From an uncultured Gemmatimonadaceae bacterium (GTDB lineage Bacteria; Gemmatimonadota; Gemmatimonadetes; Gemmatimonadales; Gemmatimonadaceae): a DNA stretch of 63,930 bases. The stretch lies in assembly GCA_955652635.1 (NCBI GenBank), contig CATPBN010000103.1, positions 1 to 63,930 on the forward strand, given 5' to 3'. Shown in pieces: positions 34,701 to 42,816 of the stretch (the stretch's first letter is position 1; every line of letters begins with the position of its first letter). Made by a program: the position numbers and the translations under genes. The notes under the pieces were generated by a model. That model saw only the letters and a program-made list of their open reading frames with translations. It ran no database searches and was not told the origin of the DNA.

Positions 34701-35655
34701 GTCAGATTCTGGGAAAGCCCGCTCGAACTCCTACGGGCAATTGATCGCTCGACTCGACAGCGCGAGACTCAAGCGAGATGAGCCACTCGCTCAATACACC
34801 ACATTCAAGATCGGCGGTCCAGCCGATTTCTTCTACGATGCAACATCGACCGAGGATCTGGCAGGGGCTGTTAGCGCTGCCCGTAAACTCGGAATCGAGT
34901 ATTTCGTACTCGGGCTCGGTGCCAACATCCTCGTCGGCGACAAGGGATTCCGGGGCCTCGTCATCCGGAATACGTCCAGCCATTTGAAGTTTTTCGACGA
35001 CGGCAGGCTCTGGGTGGAAAGCGGAGCAGTAATGGCAAGGTTGATACCTCAGGCCGTCGAGCGTGGATTGTCTGGCCTGGAGCACTACGTCGGAATTCCC
35101 AGCACGGTTGGCGGAGCGGTCTGGCAGAATCTGCACTTTCTTTCGCCCGCCCCGGCAAGGGAGAGAACCATGTTCATCGCTGAGGTTTTCGAGTCCGCCG
35201 AGCTGCTGACACACGACGGCAGGCGACAGACAGTCGATCGGGACTACATGCAGTTCGGTTACGACACCAGCACGCTCCACAAGCAGCGAGACATCGCGCT
35301 GGCGGTGACCTTCCAGCTCGAGCCGTGCGACAAAGCGCTCATGCACCGCATCATGCAGGAGAATCTCAGCTGGCGTGGCGGTAAGCACCCGTGGCTCGAG
35401 TATCATCCAAGTGCCGGCTCGATCTTCAAGAAAATCGAGGGAGTCGGCGCCGGTCGCCTGATCGATGACGTTGGACTGAAGGGTTTTCGCCATGGTGACG
35501 CGCAGATATCACACATTCATGCGAATATCATGGTCAATCTGGGAAAGGCGACCGCGAAAAATGTTCGCGAGCTGATTGCGATTGCCCAGGATAAGGTGCA
35601 GCAGCGATTTGGCCACCATTTGGAAGTCGAGATAGGGTTTATTGGCGAGTTCTAA
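34699..35655 (+). CDS. murB: UDP-N-acetylenolpyruvoylglucosamine reductase
   Basis: 318 residues, FAD enzyme that makes UDP-MurNAc for peptidoglycan. FAD-binding segments: YTTFKIGGPADFF, LGLGANILVGDKG and GIPSTVGGAVWQN. The catalytic Ser is in SAGSIFKK, and the final Glu segment is KNVRELIAIAQDKV. The loop after GGAVWQN departs from the usual MNAGAYG, an unusual substitution for this family. The ATG at 34699 overlaps the divergent M16 ATG; a TTG at 34741 would still give a complete enzyme and leave a 40-bp gap, so the start is uncertain. Confidence 0.92.
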   Translation: MSDSGKARSNSYGQLIARLDSARLKRDEPLAQYTTFKIGGPADFFYDATSTEDLAGAVSAARKLGIEYFVLGLGANILVGDKGFRGLVIRNTSSHLKFFDDGRLWVESGAVMARLIPQAVERGLSGLEHYVGIPSTVGGAVWQNLHFLSPAPARERTMFIAEVFESAELLTHDGRRQTVDRDYMQFGYDTSTLHKQRDIALAVTFQLEPCDKALMHRIMQENLSWRGGKHPWLEYHPSAGSIFKKIEGVGAGRLIDDVGLKGFRHGDAQISHIHANIMVNLGKATAKNVRELIAIAQDKVQQRFGHHLEVEIGFIGEF

Positions 35656-35661
35656 TCAGAA

Positions 35662-37614
35662 TCAGGTCGCCGAGAGCTGCTCAGCTCGGTCGGTCGCTGT
35701 AGTCCATTGCTCGATCGCAGCATCCAACTTTCGACGGACTACATCAAGCTCCTTTCCTGACAGACGTGATCTCTCCATTCCCTCGCGGGTGGTATAAAGC
35801 TCCGGATCCTCGAGAAGCGCGGTCAATTCCGCTACTCGCCGCTCGAGCAATGCGACCTCCTTCTCGCACTTCTCCACTTTCTGCCGCGCTTCGCGTAGCA
35901 CTGCCCGGCTCTCATCGCCTTTGACCTCGCGCCTTCTCGTCGTCTGGCGCTCCCTCACTCTGCGAAGCGCCTCCTGCTCGGATGCGGCAACGGCGGCGGC
36001 GTGCTCTCGCTCGCGGCTCTGTTCCTCCCACTCCCCAAATGATCCGGGAAAGTCCGTAACGTGATGCTCATGAAGCACCCACACCCGAGAAGTAAGGGCC
36101 TCGAGCATCGCGCGATCATGGCTCACCAGAAGAATGGTCCCCTCATATGACTCGAGTGCTTCTTCGAGAGCCTCGACTGATTCGATGTCGAGATGATTCG
36201 TGGGTTCATCGAGCACCAGAAAATTTGCCCGACTCAAAACCATCATCGCTAGTGCGACCCGCGCTCTTTCGCCGCCAGAAAGTGTCTCGGCGCGACGCTG
36301 GGCCTCGTCACCCGAGAAACCGAAGCGGGCAAGGTGACCCTGGACTTGCCGGCGTTCCCAGTTGGGACGCAGCTCGCTGATGACGTCGAAGAGCGTACGA
36401 TCCACTGGTACCTGCGCCATGTCCTGTCGGTAGTAGCTGGGACGAACTGATCCCCCGATCCGAAGCTCTCCACTGGAGATCTCGCGCTCTCCGACGAGCG
36501 CGCGCAGAAACGTGGATTTTCCGCTCCCGTTTGGGCCCACAAAGCCAACTATTTCACCACGCTGAATCGTGGCGGTGAAATTCCGAATAAGAGTGCGTCC
36601 TTCCACTCCCAACGTGACATCCCGGGCGACAATGACCTGGTCGCCCCCTCGCTCTGACATGTCGAGCCTCAGACCAATCGCGCTGCCTTCCTCCGCAGTC
36701 GGGCCACTGAGCCTCGGCATTCGGCTCAGGCGCTTGCGCCGCCCTTTTGCCTGCTTCGAATTCTGGCCGGCGATATTGCGCCTGATGTAGTCTTCTTCTT
36801 CGGCGATGACCTTGCGTTGCTTGTCGGCCGCCCGTTGTTGACTGAGCCGTCGTTCTTCCCGCTGAGCGACGAAAGATTCGTAGCTTCCGGTGTACTCCAC
36901 GGCCGTGCCACCCTCCAGATGGAGCACGTGATCCACGACATTGGCGAGAAATGTCCGATCGTGGCTTATCAGGAGGATCGTCTTGTCAGTGTTGTTCAGG
37001 TAGTCCTCGAGCCACTTGGTCGTTTCGAGATCGAGGTGATTCGTCGGCTCGTCGAGCAGCAGGACGTCGGCCGCGCTAACCAGCTGTCGCGCCAGGCCGA
37101 GTCGACCACGTTCGCCACCGCTTAATTGTTCCAACGGTTGTGTGCGCGCTCTCTCAGCGTCGAACCCGAGACCCTGAAGTACCGCATCCACTCTTGGGGC
37201 AAAAGTGTAACCTCCTTCGCGATCGAATCGTTCGAGATCCCGGTCGTACCTCGCCAGCATTTGCGGGGATGCGGCTTCCCCGACTTTCGCGAGCTCGCTG
37301 CCTTGCTCCGCCAAAGAGTGTTCGAGTGCGAGAAGCTCGGCGAATTCGCCCGCTCCCGCTTCCCAGACAGTTTGTGCGCCAACGAAATCGCGATGCTGCT
37401 CGAGGAGCGCCACTCGCAGACCGGGTTGCTGCGTCACAACCCCTTCGGTCGGTTTCTGGGCTCCGATGATCACTCGGAAAAGCGTGGTCTTCCCGCTCCC
37501 GTTGCGCCCGAGGATTGCCCAGCGGTCGCCCTTACCGATCGTGAACGTCACACCTTTGAATATCCTCGTAGCGCCAAACTCGACACCGGCGTTCGAAATC
37601 GAGATCTGTGTCAA
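35662..37614 (-). CDS. ABC-F family ATPase (translation factor type)
   Basis: About 650 residues: two ATP-binding cassettes without membrane domains. Walker A in GRNGSGKTTL and GPNGSGKSTF, signature LSGGERGRLGLA and LSGGERARVALA, Walker B LLLDEPTNHLD and LVLDEPTNHLD, and the linker between cassettes rich in Arg/Lys (KQAKGRRKRLSRM). A C-terminal coiled coil (about 560-640) is Uup-like. ABC-F proteins act on ribosomes or, in Uup, on DNA/RNA. The TTG start at 37614 overlaps the aminotransferase stop as TTGA; a longer ATG frame runs into that gene and is rejected. Confidence 0.9.
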   Translation of the reverse strand: MTQISISNAGVEFGATRIFKGVTFTIGKGDRWAILGRNGSGKTTLFRVIIGAQKPTEGVVTQQPGLRVALLEQHRDFVGAQTVWEAGAGEFAELLALEHSLAEQGSELAKVGEAASPQMLARYDRDLERFDREGGYTFAPRVDAVLQGLGFDAERARTQPLEQLSGGERGRLGLARQLVSAADVLLLDEPTNHLDLETTKWLEDYLNNTDKTILLISHDRTFLANVVDHVLHLEGGTAVEYTGSYESFVAQREERRLSQQRAADKQRKVIAEEEDYIRRNIAGQNSKQAKGRRKRLSRMPRLSGPTAEEGSAIGLRLDMSERGGDQVIVARDVTLGVEGRTLIRNFTATIQRGEIVGFVGPNGSGKSTFLRALVGEREISSGELRIGGSVRPSYYRQDMAQVPVDRTLFDVISELRPNWERRQVQGHLARFGFSGDEAQRRAETLSGGERARVALAMMVLSRANFLVLDEPTNHLDIESVEALEEALESYEGTILLVSHDRAMLEALTSRVWVLHEHHVTDFPGSFGEWEEQSREREHAAAVAASEQEALRRVRERQTTRRREVKGDESRAVLREARQKVEKCEKEVALLERRVAELTALLEDPELYTTREGMERSRLSGKELDVVRRKLDAAIEQWTTATDRAEQLSAT

Positions 37615-38708
37615 GCGCGGAGTACGCTCGAACACGCAGAGAGGCAACGCTCCAAAGTTTCGATTGTGTGATCGCCCATATGTCCGATTCTGAAAGTCGA
37701 GCCCTTTAGCTTTCCGTACCCGCTGCCGACCACAATTCCTCTTTTCGCGACCGCGGCGGTGAATGTCTCTGCCGGAAGATCAGTTGGGAGTTTGATCGTC
37801 GACACAGTCGGCGACTGTGATCCAAGTGGGGCGATGTTGACGACACGCTTCCCGGTTTCATCGGCAGTCTTCGCCAGCCATTCCTGGGTCCTGACAGCCA
37901 TTGCTTTGTGCCGGGCCCATCGAGCTTCGATTCCCTCGGCGGCGATGGACTTCAGCTGGAACTCGAGCGCGTAAAAAAGCGACAGAGCAGGAGTGCTTGG
38001 AGTTTGATTCCTTCGCGCATACGCGTCGAGCTCCACCAAGTCGAAGTAGACTCCGCGCGCAGATGCCGCATTCGCTTGATCGACGAACGACGGCGAAGCC
38101 ACTGCGAATGAGAGGCCCGGGGGGAGCGCCAGCGCTTTCTGAGATCCCGTCAGCACATAATCGAGCTTCCATTCGTCAAACCGGAGCTCGGCTCCAGCAA
38201 ACCCGCTGACGCTGTCAACCAGGCAGACCGCGCCGTGGCGATGAGCACAGTCAGAGATCGCGCGTATATCGTTCAACGCGCCTGTCGAGGTTTCTGAATG
38301 TACGACCGTGATAGCGGTGTATTTTCGCATCGACAGTCTCTCATCCAACTGGGGTATGGTGTGGATTTGCCCCCAGCCGACCTCATATCGGTCTACATCG
38401 CGCGCGCACGTTGAGGCGATGTGTGCGAACCGCTCCGAAAATGCGCCGTTTACGAGGCTCAGTATGCGGCCGGCGGGCGCACAACGAATCGCCGACTCCA
38501 TCATTCCCGTTGCTGACGACGAGTTGATATAGACAGGACGCTCTGTCATTAACAACGGCCGCAACCCACGCTGAAGGCGCTCGAACAGCTGCTCGAATGC
38601 TGACCCGCGATGTGCAATCATTGGCTGCATCATGGCGGCCAGGATTTCCTGCCGGACTTCAGTTGGACCCGGAAGAAAAAAGGTGCCGAATGTCTTGTTC
38701 GTGCTCAT
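37611..38708 (-). CDS. Class V aminotransferase (serine/alanine-glyoxylate type)
   Basis: 365 residues, fold type I PLP enzyme. N-terminal LPGPTEVRQEIL, substrate region NSSSATGMMESAIR, PLP Asp in LVDSVSGFAGAE and the PLP lysine in TGSQKALALPPG. It resembles serine-pyruvate or alanine-glyoxylate transaminases rather than canonical SerC. Placed between serB and the ABC-F gene in a run that starts with serA, it is the obvious candidate to transaminate 3-phosphohydroxypyruvate to phosphoserine; glyoxylate transamination is the alternative. Four-nt overlaps on both sides show tight coupling. Confidence 0.88.
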   Translation of the reverse strand: MSTNKTFGTFFLPGPTEVRQEILAAMMQPMIAHRGSAFEQLFERLQRGLRPLLMTERPVYINSSSATGMMESAIRCAPAGRILSLVNGAFSERFAHIASTCARDVDRYEVGWGQIHTIPQLDERLSMRKYTAITVVHSETSTGALNDIRAISDCAHRHGAVCLVDSVSGFAGAELRFDEWKLDYVLTGSQKALALPPGLSFAVASPSFVDQANAASARGVYFDLVELDAYARRNQTPSTPALSLFYALEFQLKSIAAEGIEARWARHKAMAVRTQEWLAKTADETGKRVVNIAPLGSQSPTVSTIKLPTDLPAETFTAAVAKRGIVVGSGYGKLKGSTFRIGHMGDHTIETLERCLSACSSVLRA

Positions 38709-39349
38709 TCGAGTACGAGGGCTCGGAGTTGGTCAAAGTTTTCGATTACAAAATCGGCGCGCTCAACGACAGGATCGCGCTTCAGAAAACCTGTGAACGC
38801 CGCGAAACCGTCTACGACGGGCCTGATCTCGCAGTCCGTCATCCCATCACCGACTGCTAATACCGGACCTTTCAAGGCCAGATCCTTTACCATCGCTCGC
38901 TTTCCGTTCTGACGAGTCAGTGGAGAGCGCTCATCAAATCCGGTGTACTCGCCATCTCTGTCGAAGAATACAGAGACAGCATGAACCCGTTCTACGCGGA
39001 CTCCGAGTTCTTTGGCAAGCGGCAGGATTGCCTCGCGTAATCCGCCACTGACCATTACGAGCTCGACATCGTTCTCGCGAAGTTCGGCGAGCGCTTCCCG
39101 CGCCCCCGTTGCCACACGATCGATGTAGACGGCACTCAATTCCCGAATCTCGGAGAGAGTCGGCTTCACTACGCCCATCCTTTCTCTGTAAACCGCCTCG
39201 ATCGGAATGACTCCCTCCATGGCCCGGGCAGTCAGAGAGCCACTCCATGCTTCAACCTCGGCTCCACGCAACGATGCGAGCCAGTCGATTCCTTCCACGC
39301 CGCTCAAGGTTGAATCCACGTCCAAGACAACCGAGTTGAATCGGGTCAC
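38705..39349 (-). CDS. serB: Phosphoserine phosphatase, HAD family
   Basis: 214 residues with all four HAD motifs: DVDSTL (nucleophile Asp 9 and acid/base Asp 11), VSGG, Lys in GKRAMVK and VGDGMTD. The cap (about 15-75) includes EGIDWLASLRG. No ACT domain, so simpler than Escherichia coli SerB. It should release serine from phosphoserine, the last step of the pathway. The gene overlaps both neighbours by 4 nt, between the FAD oxidase and the aminotransferase, consistent with one serine operon. Confidence 0.88.
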   Translation of the reverse strand: MTRFNSVVLDVDSTLSGVEGIDWLASLRGAEVEAWSGSLTARAMEGVIPIEAVYRERMGVVKPTLSEIRELSAVYIDRVATGAREALAELRENDVELVMVSGGLREAILPLAKELGVRVERVHAVSVFFDRDGEYTGFDERSPLTRQNGKRAMVKDLALKGPVLAVGDGMTDCEIRPVVDGFAAFTGFLKRDPVVERADFVIENFDQLRALVLE

Positions 39350-40713
39350 AGAATGTTGCCGGGCGCAAGAATGCCCAGCGGATCGAGCTCACGCTTAACC
39401 GCTGTCATCATTGATATCTGGAGCCGATTCATTTGCAGCGGGAGCCATCGGCGTTTGATCTTGCCGATCCCGTGCTCCGCTGCGACCGTCCCGCCGAGTG
39501 ACACAACGTGCCTAAGGGTCTGCTCAACCACCTCTTCTATAGTAGTAAGCTCGCGCGCGTCGCGAGCGATGAAATTCTGATGGGGGTGACCATTGCCCGC
39601 ATGTCCGTAAATAACCGGCGCTTCGAGTCCCCGCTCTGCGGCAAATGACCGGGCCGCCTGAATCGCTGGCCCCAGCTTTCGGTAAGGAACAGCCCAATCG
39701 GTGCCGACCTTTCTGCCTCCCGCACCACGATGTTTTCCTCCTTTCTCGTTCATCGTCGCGGGAATGCTGTGTCGAATCCTCCGCGCCTCTCTCAGCCTTG
39801 CTTCACCGTCGAAAACCAGCGGCTCAAAATCTGGAGCAATCGACTCTATCAACTCGAGCCACCGGACAAGACTAGCATCGAGATCGTCATTGATTTCCTC
39901 TTCGACGTACACCATCGCTCCAGCGTGCTGCGCTATGCCCGCTCCGGGCGCGCTGTTTCGGGCAATCTCCAGCGCTCGTTCATCGAAGTATTCGATGCAT
40001 CGCGGGGAAACCGATGTTGCTTCCCGACTGGCGATCACAAATTGCAGCGCTTCGCTCTCCTCCCTGAACAGCGTTGCAAGTCCTACCACGCGCTGGGGTA
40101 GAGGAAGCAGCCCAAGCTCCGCCTCTACGATGATTCCAAGGGTGCCTTCACTCCCAATGAACCAATCGATCGGATCGTGCGCAAACGCGTACCCCACAGT
40201 GTTTTTCTCGAGGTCTGATCTGCGGAATTCGACCAGCTCACCACTCGCCATGACCACCTTGAGAGCGCGCACGTGCTTTCGAGTCGCGCCGTATTTGAAG
40301 GTGCGTGCTCCCGAAGCGTTGCACGCGATCGCGCCACCGATGGTCGACTCTTCCTCACTCGTGGGATCTGGAGCGAACAGCAGACCGGCGGCTGCCACCG
40401 CTTTCTTTATTTCAGCGACGATTGCGCCCGGACCGACTATGACTGTCTTCGATTTGACGTCGAGATCGCTGATCTGATTCAGGGATCGAAGGGAAAGCAG
40501 CATTCCCTTGTCGGTGATCGACGCGCCGGTAGTGCTCGTCTGCGCGCCGGCTGATGTCACGGGAGTCCGATCGGAAGCGGCCCTTTTCAAGAGCTCGATT
40601 ACGTCGTCGATCGTCTGAGGCCGCGCAACCAGATCCGGAATCAGCTGAAGCCCGGAAGAGTCGGCTTCGTATGCTTGTCTTACGGCTCGGTCGCTGCTTA
40701 CGTCCGTGCTCAC
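39346..40713 (-). CDS. FAD-linked 2-hydroxyacid dehydrogenase (GlcD/D2HGDH type)
   Basis: 455 residues. N-terminal FAD-binding domain of the PCMH/VAO type (SAGAQTSTTGASITDKGMLL, IGGAIACNASGARTFKYG) and a C-terminal cap with GHAGNGHPHQNFI and AAEHGIGKIKRRWLP, the metal-binding and active-site motifs of D-lactate, glycolate and D-2-hydroxyglutarate dehydrogenases. It sits directly after serA with an ATGA overlap. Since SerA enzymes can reduce 2-oxoglutarate to D-2-hydroxyglutarate, recycling that product is the most economical role; glycolate oxidation is the alternative. It should pass electrons to a quinone or flavoprotein. Confidence 0.85.
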   Translation of the reverse strand: MSTDVSSDRAVRQAYEADSSGLQLIPDLVARPQTIDDVIELLKRAASDRTPVTSAGAQTSTTGASITDKGMLLSLRSLNQISDLDVKSKTVIVGPGAIVAEIKKAVAAAGLLFAPDPTSEEESTIGGAIACNASGARTFKYGATRKHVRALKVVMASGELVEFRRSDLEKNTVGYAFAHDPIDWFIGSEGTLGIIVEAELGLLPLPQRVVGLATLFREESEALQFVIASREATSVSPRCIEYFDERALEIARNSAPGAGIAQHAGAMVYVEEEINDDLDASLVRWLELIESIAPDFEPLVFDGEARLREARRIRHSIPATMNEKGGKHRGAGGRKVGTDWAVPYRKLGPAIQAARSFAAERGLEAPVIYGHAGNGHPHQNFIARDARELTTIEEVVEQTLRHVVSLGGTVAAEHGIGKIKRRWLPLQMNRLQISMMTAVKRELDPLGILAPGNIL

Positions 40714-42317
40714 CCTGAATGAAAGCAGACGACGGCGGCAGACAGAACATCCTGCAGCTGAAGCAGCGACTGCCGGATGGTTTCGCTCACGTCTCCGTCG
40801 ACTGAAACGGCAGCCAGCGCCTGGCCTCCTTGAGCAAGCCGTGCCTGATGATATTCGGCGATGTTCACCCCTGCTTCACCAAGGAGCGTTCCGACTCGTC
40901 CGATGACGCCAGGAACATCGTTATTCGTGAGAATCAACAACGTATCCCTCGGTTGAATGTCCACGTGAAAAGCGCCGATCCGGCTCAGTCTTGCTGCGGC
41001 ACCAGGCTGCGCGATCCCTGCGACTGCGATTTCCTGCATTCCCCCACTGAGCCTCACTTCAATTCCGTAAGGATTGTCCTGGGTGGATGTCTCCGTGGTC
41101 GATAGTACAATACCGCGTGTCTCGGCTATAGCACGGGCGTTGATAAGATTGAGACGCTCCTGCTCTACGGTTCCCTCCAAGACTCCGCGCGCGGCCGAGG
41201 CGACAAGCGCGCTCCTCGCCCCGGCCAGTGCTGACCCGGTACGGATATCTACGCGTTGCACCGCTCGGGTTCCCTGTGTCGCAAGAATTGCCCTGCCAAC
41301 CGCCGCAGCTCTGCGGGCGAGCGTAAGCGCCGGTTCGACCTCGGCCCATTGGCCTCCTACATCGGCGACGTTGATGGAGCGGGAAAGTTCTCCACTCAGC
41401 AACGCATCGCGCACGGCTATACACACATCCACGGCCACGTTACGCTGCGCCTCGGTGGTCGACGCGCCGATGTGCGGAGTGAGCACTATATCCGGCCGCT
41501 TCCGGAGTGGATGATCTGCCGCTAACGGCTCCTTCTCGTAGGCATCGATTACTGCTCCAGCGAGATGTTTGCTGTCGAGCGCTTCGACGAGTGCTTCTTC
41601 GTCGACAATTCCTCCCCGGGCCATGTTGACCACTATTGATCTCTGTGGGAGTCTTGCAAGCTCGCGGCGTCCGATCATCCTGGCGGTCTCGTCGGTGAGA
41701 GGTGTGTGGACAGTGACCACGTTGGATTGCTCGAGCAGAGAGTCGAGCGAGGTCGCTTCCTGAACTCGCAATGCCTCAAACCGCGTCCGGGCAATGTATG
41801 GGTCGTACGCGAAGACATTCATCCCGAAAGCTCTCGCTCTTGTCGCGATCTCCCCACCTATACGCCCAAGACCGACAATTCCAAGCGCCTTGCCTTTGAG
41901 CTCGGAGCCTAGAAGAGCTGACCTGTCCCATCTTCCCGCATGCATGGTGCTGTCAGCACGCGGTATGTGCCGGAGAAGCGAGATCACTGCGCCGAAGAAC
42001 AACTCTACCACTGCGATGGTGTTCCCTGCCGGGGCGTTGATCACTGCGACTCCCAGCGAAGTCGCCGTATCGAGCGCAATATTGTCCACGCCTACACCAG
42101 CGCGACCGACCACCTTGAGGCGGCGTCCCTTTTCGAGTAGTTCCGCCGAGATGCGCGTCGCGCTCCGACCGATGATCGCGTCATAGTCTGCAATCCGGGC
42201 GAGAAGCTCGTCCTTGGAGAGTGTCGGCACTTCGTCGACGACGAGCATGGACTCGGCCGAAAGAAGCGCTACACCTTCGGCATCGATCTCATCGGTGACG
42301 AGAACGCGAAAAGTCAC
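40710..42317 (-). CDS. serA: D-3-phosphoglycerate dehydrogenase, long (ASB-ACT) form
   Basis: About 535 residues. NAD-binding Rossmann motif GIVGLGRIGGEI, catalytic Arg and Glu region NMARGGIVDEEAL and the His in LTPHIGASTTEAQ. After about 325 come the ASB domain and a C-terminal ACT domain (LILTNNDVPGVIGRVGTLLGEAGVNI) expected to bind serine for feedback inhibition. First step of serine synthesis. The GTG start at 42317 has AGGA 5 nt upstream and is preferred over a longer frame that begins at 42395. It heads the run serA-FAD oxidase-serB-aminotransferase-ABC-F. Confidence 0.95.
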   Translation of the reverse strand: MTFRVLVTDEIDAEGVALLSAESMLVVDEVPTLSKDELLARIADYDAIIGRSATRISAELLEKGRRLKVVGRAGVGVDNIALDTATSLGVAVINAPAGNTIAVVELFFGAVISLLRHIPRADSTMHAGRWDRSALLGSELKGKALGIVGLGRIGGEIATRARAFGMNVFAYDPYIARTRFEALRVQEATSLDSLLEQSNVVTVHTPLTDETARMIGRRELARLPQRSIVVNMARGGIVDEEALVEALDSKHLAGAVIDAYEKEPLAADHPLRKRPDIVLTPHIGASTTEAQRNVAVDVCIAVRDALLSGELSRSINVADVGGQWAEVEPALTLARRAAAVGRAILATQGTRAVQRVDIRTGSALAGARSALVASAARGVLEGTVEQERLNLINARAIAETRGIVLSTTETSTQDNPYGIEVRLSGGMQEIAVAGIAQPGAAARLSRIGAFHVDIQPRDTLLILTNNDVPGVIGRVGTLLGEAGVNIAEYHQARLAQGGQALAAVSVDGDVSETIRQSLLQLQDVLSAAVVCFHSG

Positions 42318-42402
42318 TGTTTCCTGAGCCGGTTTTGAGCGGGAAGCGAGGAAGGTCAATATCGCTTGACTGAGCTTGGCGCCACAAGCGACCAAAAAGC
42401 TC

Positions 42403-42750
42403 CTATCGTTGCGTCCATGCTTTCCACGTACCCTCGTCAGCTCCGACCGCCAGCTGGTTGGCGTTTCGTACCAGGGGGATTCTCAACAGGAGCGGCTCCT
42501 CGGAGAGCTTCTGGAGCCAGCGATCGTCCGAAAGTTGCGCATAGCGAAGTCCGAGCTCTGCAAAACGTTTGGAGTCTTTGTCAACGAGCAGCATTACGCC
42601 AAATTTCTGCGCAAATCTCCGTAACTCTCCGAGAGATGCTGGTTTCTCCATTAAATCGACGAAATGAGTCTTGATTCTCCGTTCCGAGAAAAAGCGAAGG
42701 GCTTTACGAGTTTCCGCGCTTTTTCTGATGCCAAAGATTTGTACTTCCAA
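42403..42750 (-). CDS. ArsC/Spx-fold protein lacking the catalytic cysteine
   Basis: About 115 residues with the thioredoxin-like ArsC fold: VQIFGIRKSAETRKALRFF, then a later PLLLRIPLVRNANQLAVG strand-turn. In arsenate reductases and Spx the first loop has C-x3-R; here it is S-A-E-T-R, so the nucleophilic Cys is Ser and reductase activity is not expected. The TTG start at 42750 has GAGG about 7 nt upstream; the longer frame to 42807 adds unrelated residues. It lies 85 bp before serA on the same strand. Role unknown. Confidence 0.7.
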   Translation of the reverse strand: MEVQIFGIRKSAETRKALRFFSERRIKTHFVDLMEKPASLGELRRFAQKFGVMLLVDKDSKRFAELGLRYAQLSDDRWLQKLSEEPLLLRIPLVRNANQLAVGADEGTWKAWTQR

Positions 42751-42816
42751 GACCGTCCCTCGATGTCTTTCCAGAAATGCGCCTGAAGGCACCTTCGCTC
42801 CCTGCAACCTCGATCA

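Noticed and set aside
39701..40477. 258-codon open frame opposite the FAD oxidase gene
   Set aside because: Antisense shadow of a conserved enzyme; Ser/Ala/Pro-rich without motifs.
42318..42395. Upstream extension of serA
   Set aside because: The GTG at 42317 has a good AGGA site and gives the normal SerA N-terminus; the extra 26 residues have no family match.
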